A stretch of 25,205 nucleotides of DNA from a virus. How positions within the stretch are numbered: position 1 is the stretch's first letter; every line of letters starts with the position of its first letter. The notes under the pieces were generated by a model. The model ran no database searches. It had not been told where the DNA came from and saw only the letters and a list, made by a program, of their open reading frames with translations. Positions 21,446-25,205 of this stretch are shown one piece after another. The stretch covers positions 1 to 25,205 of IMG/VR virus record IMGVR_UViG_3300034682_000233; one strand, written 5' to 3'. The position numbers and the translations under genes are program-made.

Positions 21446-21730
21446 ATGGCAAAAAATATTGAACAGGCTGTGGAACTGGCCCAGCAGGTTTCCTCTCCTT
21501 CTTTTCTGATGCCGGTCGTTGGCGCGTTGTGCGCTCACATGACCTATTCGTCCAATTGCAAGAATGACCGGTACGACGTTGGCAATGTGCCATGCGACAT
21601 GGCCATTCATCAGCTTCTTAGCGACCTGCGCAAGGCTTGCAACGAGCTGGGTGTGAACTTCGAGGAGATGGTCAAGATTGCGGCCAGCGACAGCCCGTCA
21701 TTCCATTTATTCCCCTCATTGCTGCATTAA
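21446..21730 (+). CDS. Unknown small protein
   Basis: 94 residues; AGGTG lies five bases before ATG 21446. Mostly helical (IEQAVELAQQVSS, AIHQLLSDLRKACNELGVNFEEMVKIA), with two Cys in the middle. No membrane segment or recognised domain. It is followed by the recombination group and separated from it by ten bases, so it is probably co-transcribed with the 21741 gene. Confidence 0.72.
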   Translation: MAKNIEQAVELAQQVSSPSFLMPVVGALCAHMTYSSNCKNDRYDVGNVPCDMAIHQLLSDLRKACNELGVNFEEMVKIAASDSPSFHLFPSLLH

Positions 21731-21740
21731 GGAGTTGATC

Positions 21741-22301
21741 ATGACCGCACTGCCTCTCGATGAAACAGATCTCCCTGTCGAGGAGACGAAGAAGACGGAG
21801 GCTTCACGCGAGCGCTTCTCTGCCGAGACATTGCGGCGTGACCTGGCGATCAATGATGCCGATCTGGACTCGGCTATGACTGAGCAGGCTGGCCTGTATG
21901 GGTTCTATTCCATGCAGTACGCAAAGGCACAGTTTGAAGCGGATCAGGCAAAAATTCGTGCGGAAGTTGCCAAGGCCCGGGCCTATAAGGACGTCCGGTC
22001 ACGACTGATTAGCAAGGGTGCCAAGTTCTCCGAGGCCCTGCTAGAGGCGGAGGTGACTCTTCACCCCGAATATCAGGACGCCCTGGAACTGTCGGCCAAA
22101 TACCGGATGCGAGCTGAAATGCTCCGTCAGTCCCTTGAGGCTTTGAAGCAGAGAAGGGACATGTTGGTTCAGAAGGGCAAGTCACGGCTTGAGGAGCTTC
22201 GTGGGGAAGTTTATCTGCGTGGCGAACTCTCTCTGGCTGACAAAAAAGCGCATGCCAAGCGCAAGATCGCAGAAGCTCAGGGCGCCATGGGCGACGAATA
22301 G
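21741..22301 (+). CDS. Helical protein, possible UvsY-like recombination mediator
   Basis: 186 residues from ATG 21741, with AAGGAG six bases upstream; the frame is open further back but without a start signal. Nearly all helical, with long coiled-coil-like stretches (YAKAQFEADQAKIRAEVAKARAY, LRQSLEALKQRRDMLVQKG). The next genes encode a gp32-like ssDNA-binding protein and, a few genes on, a RecA/UvsX-like recombinase. In T4-like systems a small helical mediator (UvsY) loads the recombinase onto gp32-coated DNA, and many phages keep such a protein beside the ssDNA-binding protein. Sequence identity to UvsY is not evident, so the role is contextual. Confidence 0.7.
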   Translation: MTALPLDETDLPVEETKKTEASRERFSAETLRRDLAINDADLDSAMTEQAGLYGFYSMQYAKAQFEADQAKIRAEVAKARAYKDVRSRLISKGAKFSEALLEAEVTLHPEYQDALELSAKYRMRAEMLRQSLEALKQRRDMLVQKGKSRLEELRGEVYLRGELSLADKKAHAKRKIAEAQGAMGDE

Positions 22302-22319
22302 GCAATGCGTTTTTGTGTG

Positions 22320-22348
22320 TTGTTGGCTCAGTAAACACTTACTATAAT
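22320..22348 (+). promoter_or_regulatory. Promoter of the ssDNA-binding protein gene with operator in the spacer
   Basis: TTGTTG (22320-22325), 17-base spacer, perfect TATAAT (22343-22348). The palindrome CAGTAAACACTTACTA (22329-22344) fills most of the spacer and overlaps the first two bases of the -10. It is the strongest promoter seen in the window, fitting a protein needed in large amounts. Confidence 0.8.
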
Positions 22349-22370
22349 GCGCTAGAAGTTAAGAAAAACA

Positions 22371-22431
22371 GCTGCCAACAGTGTTGTTGTCAGCATATCG
22401 CTGAACCCCTTACCGCTGCGGCTCAGAGGGG
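22371..22431 (+). promoter_or_regulatory. Structured mRNA leader of the ssDNA-binding protein gene
   Basis: About 105 transcribed bases precede ATG 22461. Hairpin 1: GCTG-C-CAACA (22371-22380) pairs with TGTTG-T-CAGC (22385-22394) around GTGT, nine pairs with one mismatch. Hairpin 2: CCCCT (22406-22410) with AGGGG (22427-22431), with an inner CCG/CGG. An unstructured A-rich stretch with AAGGA (22448-22452) follows. Confidence 0.55.
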
Positions 22432-22460
22432 GAGGCACCATAAACACAAGGAAAAAAGTT

Positions 22461-23462
22461 ATGAGTACAGCAGTCTCCACCGGTCTTTCCACCTCCCTGC
22501 GCGACCGCATTCTGGCCAAGAAGAAGGACATCAAGGCCAAGTCAGGTCTTCGCGCTGATGTTTTGAAGATCCCTGTTGGTAAGCACAAGTTCCGCATCCT
22601 GCCGGCTCACCCTGAGTTGGGCGCGGAAGCTGACTTCTGGGCCGACTTTGGTCAGCACTACATCAAGGACTTGGAGGACAAGACCAAGGCTGTATATGTG
22701 TGTACTGACAAGACTTTTGGCCGCCCCTGTGGCGTTTGCCAAGCTCTCGAGGCTGCCGGTCGTGGTGTTACTGACGATCAGGAGCTCAAGGCGATTACCG
22801 ATAGTCAGTGCAAACGCGCTGAAATTCTGGTGAACGTTCTGCACCTGAACTCCAGCGACAAAGCCGGTATCCCGCAGATCTTGCAGATGACCCCGACCAC
22901 CTTTGCGAAGGTTCTGGACCTGGTTGACGAGTACGGCGACATCACCAGCCTGACAGAGGGCACTGACTTGATCATCACTCGCGAAGGGGTCGGCCTGAAT
23001 ACTGAGTATTCCGTTCAGCCGGCTCGTACCTCTGCGAAGGTCGATCCGTCCGTTCTGAATGGCATGGTCAACCTGCAGGAGTTCATCAAGCAGGAGTCTG
23101 AGGAGGGCGCTCGCAAGGCTATCTCCCAGGTGAACGCCATCGTCGGCATCATCGAGCCTGCTGATTTCGCTCCCCGCGCCATCGAGCGCAAGCCTGCCGC
23201 TAAGGCGCTGGCTGCCGCGACTATCGACATGGACGTTGCTCCGGCGAAGTCTGCTGTGGTCATGGACGAGGACGACGTTCCGTTCACTCCGTCCTCCCCC
23301 AAGAGCGCCGCGCTGTCTGACACCGAGCTCGATGAACTGATGTCCATCGACGAGGAGTTGGCCGCGACCGGTACTGACGGTGCGGCAGCGCCGAGCAAGA
23401 CCTCTTCCTCTGCGAGTGTCGATGACCTCGATGCTCTGCTGGGTGAACTGGACAGCATCTAA
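22461..23462 (+). CDS. Single-stranded DNA-binding protein, T4 gp32-like
   Basis: 333 residues, close to T4 gp32 (301). The zinc site is conserved in kind and spacing: H66, C81, C90, C93 (T4 gp32: H64, C77, C87, C90), in VYVCTDKTFGRPCGVC. The basic N-terminus (LRDRILAKKKDIKAK) would give cooperative self-binding. The core (ILVNVLHLN, QILQMTPTTFAKVLDLVDEYGDITS) resembles phage gp32-like OB domains. The last ~70 residues are Ala/Ser/Asp-rich and end acidic (DDLDALLGELDSI), the usual partner-recruiting tail. It coats ssDNA during replication and recombination. It has its own operator-controlled promoter, long leader and terminator. Confidence 0.88.
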   Translation: MSTAVSTGLSTSLRDRILAKKKDIKAKSGLRADVLKIPVGKHKFRILPAHPELGAEADFWADFGQHYIKDLEDKTKAVYVCTDKTFGRPCGVCQALEAAGRGVTDDQELKAITDSQCKRAEILVNVLHLNSSDKAGIPQILQMTPTTFAKVLDLVDEYGDITSLTEGTDLIITREGVGLNTEYSVQPARTSAKVDPSVLNGMVNLQEFIKQESEEGARKAISQVNAIVGIIEPADFAPRAIERKPAAKALAAATIDMDVAPAKSAVVMDEDDVPFTPSSPKSAALSDTELDELMSIDEELAATGTDGAAAPSKTSSSASVDDLDALLGELDSI

Positions 23463-23474
23463 TTCGCGCTGAAC

Positions 23475-23503
23475 AAAGGGCGGGCAAGTGCTCGCCCTTT
23501 TCT
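23475..23503 (+). terminator. Intrinsic terminator after the ssDNA-binding protein gene
   Basis: Arms AAAGGGCGGGC (23475-23485) and GCTCGCCCTTT (23490-23500) pair over eleven positions with one G-U, loop AAGT, then TCT. The downstream exonuclease start is only 18 bases past the stem, so it probably allows partial read-through, setting different levels for the two genes. Confidence 0.8.
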
Positions 23504-23517
23504 ATTGGGGAACAACT

Positions 23518-24450
23518 ATGCCATCCATCATCTTGATCGACGCCAACTCCGTCGGTTATGCAGGTCAACACGCCGCCGACCTTAAAACTGGCGACCAGCC
23601 TACCCAGGCGATTTACAACTCCCTCGTGGCGCTGCGGAATCAAAGAGCTCTCGATCCGACCGCTCGCATCTTCTATCTGTGGGACAGCCGGGCCCAATTC
23701 CGCTTCGACATTCTGCCCTCATACAAGGGCAAGCGCAGCGACACTCCCGAGAAGGTGAAGGCCAAGGAGGAGTACCACTCCCAACAGCCGTTCATTGAGA
23801 AGATGGTCGGGCTGCTCGGTATCGATCAAATCCGGATAGACGGGTTTGAGGCGGACGACGTGGCCTATCAGATGACCAAGCGCTTTGTGGCCAAGGGGTA
23901 CAAGGTGAAGCTGGTCAGCTCTGACAAAGACTGGCTGCAAATGCTGTTGTCGCCAGATGTCTCCTGGTACGACCCTCGCCTCGACCGCTCCTGCAACCTG
24001 AACTTCTTCGACGACTTCACCGGCTACGACCGGATCGACCACTTCGTTGCGGCCAAGTGCATAGAGGGTGACACCTCGGACAACATCGATGGGGTGCCCG
24101 GGCTTGGCGAGAAGGCATGCAAGCTGATCTTCTCTCGCTGGGACAGTATCTCGGAGATGGTGAAGGAGTATCGCGCCACAGGTGGGTTCACAAAGGAGCT
24201 GCTCGGCCCTGACTTCAGTCGCCACCTCAAGAAGCTCAATGCCTTCTGTGCGAACGAAGGCGGCGCGATGGAGATTTACATCCGAAATCAGCGCCTCATC
24301 AATCTGGCCCGTGCGCCGGAGATCCCCAACATCCAATTCATCCAGGGAAAGCCAGACGAGCTCGGCTTCTTCGATGCTTGCGGGGAGCTCGCCTTCCTGT
24401 CGATTACTGGCAAGCCAGCCCCTTGGATTAACGCATTTTTCGCGAGGTAA
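23518..24450 (+). CDS. 5'-3' exonuclease / flap nuclease (T4 RNase H / PolA N-domain type)
   Basis: 310 residues from ATG 23518, with GGGGA six bases upstream; an earlier in-frame start lies in the terminator. FEN-family acidic motifs occur in order: ILIDANSV, FYLWDS, GFEADDVAYQM, VSSDKDWLQML, and the helix-hairpin-helix GDTSDNIDGVPGLGEKAC. PSYKGKR matches the basic arch segment. The enzyme removes RNA primers and 5' flaps so that ligase can seal. As in T4, the gene is near the gp32-like gene. All main metal ligands appear present. Confidence 0.92.
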   Translation: MPSIILIDANSVGYAGQHAADLKTGDQPTQAIYNSLVALRNQRALDPTARIFYLWDSRAQFRFDILPSYKGKRSDTPEKVKAKEEYHSQQPFIEKMVGLLGIDQIRIDGFEADDVAYQMTKRFVAKGYKVKLVSSDKDWLQMLLSPDVSWYDPRLDRSCNLNFFDDFTGYDRIDHFVAAKCIEGDTSDNIDGVPGLGEKACKLIFSRWDSISEMVKEYRATGGFTKELLGPDFSRHLKKLNAFCANEGGAMEIYIRNQRLINLARAPEIPNIQFIQGKPDELGFFDACGELAFLSITGKPAPWINAFFAR

Positions 24451-24452
24451 CA

Positions 24453-25052
24453 ATGAGCTCTGCAGGCAGATCAAAACGTCGTGAAAACGACTTTTACCCG
24501 AGTCCTGAATGGACTGTAAAGGTGCTGCTGAAACGCCTAAAGCTGAGACCAGACGATGTGTTTCTGGAGCCGGCTAGAGGTGATTCAGCAATATACGATC
24601 TGGTTGCGCTGGAATCGAAAAAGTGGGCCGAGTTGTCGATGGGGGTGGACTATCTAAACAATGACCTCGACCTCTCTGCTGACGTCATCATCACCAACCC
24701 TCCCTACCTGTTGTTGGAGGAGTTCATCAAGACCGCTATAGACCGAGACCTCAAGCCTCGTGGGACGGTTGCGATGCTGTTGCGGTTGAATGCCCTTGGC
24801 GCCCACATCCGTTATGAATTTTGGAGCCTGTACCCTCCAACCCACACGCTGACGCTGACCCCAAGACCGACATTTACCGGCGGAGGCACCGACTCCTCTG
24901 AATATGCCTGGTTTATCTGGGACTACGGCGGCAGATACCTCGACCGACCGATTGCCGTCGCCTCGAGAACAGAAGTGGATCCAACCTATAAACCAAGGAA
25001 AGTTGTAAAAAAGGTTCCAACCTTTAAAGCAACCTCCGAAGCAGTCGTTTAA
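24453..25052 (+). CDS. DNA adenine methyltransferase-like protein
   Basis: 199 residues; GAGGT lies upstream of ATG 24453, two bases after the previous stop. DFYPSPEW at the start, a motif I-like FLEPARGDSAIYDL, motif IV NPPY (DVIITNPPYLLLEEF) and TDSSEYAWFIWD match small phage N6-adenine methyltransferases. Motif I is altered (ARGD instead of the usual GxG). The target-recognition part is short, so specificity, or even activity, is uncertain. No restriction partner is near, so self-protection or regulation is more likely than restriction-modification. The basic tail (KPRKVVKKVP) may contact DNA. Confidence 0.8.
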   Translation: MSSAGRSKRRENDFYPSPEWTVKVLLKRLKLRPDDVFLEPARGDSAIYDLVALESKKWAELSMGVDYLNNDLDLSADVIITNPPYLLLEEFIKTAIDRDLKPRGTVAMLLRLNALGAHIRYEFWSLYPPTHTLTLTPRPTFTGGGTDSSEYAWFIWDYGGRYLDRPIAVASRTEVDPTYKPRKVVKKVPTFKATSEAVV

Positions 25053-25068
25053 AAAAGGAATCAAGGTA

Positions 25069-25205
25069 ATGAGCAAAACAGCAAGCATTGCATCTGCCAT
25101 CGAAGAAATCTTCGGAGGTGAGCCTGATACCGTTGGTGTTCGTCATTGGCTCGATACCGGCTACGCTCCGCTCAACATGGCCCTGACCGGTCGCCCGCTC
25201 GAGGG
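25069..25205 (+). CDS. RecA/UvsX-like recombinase (3' partial)
   Basis: Starts at ATG 25069 with AAGG close upstream and runs off the window after 45 codons. The visible part, MSKTASIASAIEEIFGG and VRHWLDTGYAPLNMALTGRPLEG, fits the N-terminal edge of the RecA/UvsX core (consensus near WIsTGipxLNxAxSGxxxGG), just before the Walker A motif, which lies outside the window. Gene order with the gp32-like protein supports a strand-exchange recombinase. A DnaB-like or other RecA-fold ATPase cannot be fully excluded. Confidence 0.75.
   Translation, partial: MSKTASIASAIEEIFGGEPDTVGVRHWLDTGYAPLNMALTGRPLE

Noticed and set aside
21443-21448. TACAAT as a -10 promoter element
   Set aside because: It overlaps the start codon at 21446 and has no suitably spaced -35; probably chance.
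1-25205. CRISPR arrays, tRNA genes, insertion sequences or a restriction system
   Set aside because: No regularly spaced repeats, no tRNA-like cloverleaf in gaps, no transposase, and the single methyltransferase-like gene has no nuclease partner.

Overview
This window is part of a tailed-phage (Caudoviricetes) genome. Every gene I accept lies on the + strand, the genes are tightly packed with many 4-base ATGA overlaps, and the left edge carries the end of a tail fibre with a self-cleaving S74 chaperone domain. The remainder is a phage replication and recombination set. The host is not identified. The GC-rich codon choice, Shine-Dalgarno usage and sigma70-like promoters would suit a gammaproteobacterium, but that is inference.

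Layout. 1-2215: end of the tail module (S74 fibre, two small tail or lysis-neighbourhood proteins, one small membrane and coiled-coil protein), closed by two intrinsic terminators. 2216-3542: two unknown genes behind a promoter/operator region. 3543-10659: replication block 1, with an Hfq-like Sm protein, DnaB-type helicase, three small proteins, DnaG-type primase, two unknown proteins sharing a C-terminal WGMF tail, a Cys/His-rich protein and an ATP-dependent DNA ligase, closed by a strong terminator. 10660-13040: a plasmid-type control region, with a short protein resembling part of a tyrosine recombinase, ParA, a ribbon-helix-helix ParG-like partner and an XRE-family repressor. 13041-20639: a CobT-like VWA protein with an HEVGH signature, a CobS/MoxR-like AAA+ ATPase with a Ros/MucR-like zinc finger, a Cys-rich protein, and a DnaE polymerase whose C-terminus is a uracil-DNA-glycosylase-like domain. 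20640-25205: small genes, then a T4-like recombination group: a helical protein (possible UvsY analogue), gp32-like ssDNA-binding protein, 5'-3' exonuclease, adenine methyltransferase-like protein and the start of a RecA/UvsX-like recombinase cut by the window edge.

The most interesting system is regulatory. A 16-bp palindrome close to CAGTAAATATTTACTG occurs at least nine times, upstream of or overlapping the starts of transcription blocks. At the XRE gene it exactly fills the spacer between -35 and -10, and at the ssDNA-binding-protein gene it fills most of the spacer. Together with the ParA/ParG-like genes this suggests a phage-plasmid (P1-like) lifestyle, with one repressor controlling scattered replication operons and itself. 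A second notable element is a 50-bp hairpin before the CobT-like gene that would mask its ribosome binding site on read-through mRNA but not on mRNA started from the promoter inside the hairpin.

No tRNA, rRNA, CRISPR array or insertion sequence was seen. Gaps above 100 bases are described as regulatory entries; no gene-free stretch exceeds 300 bases.
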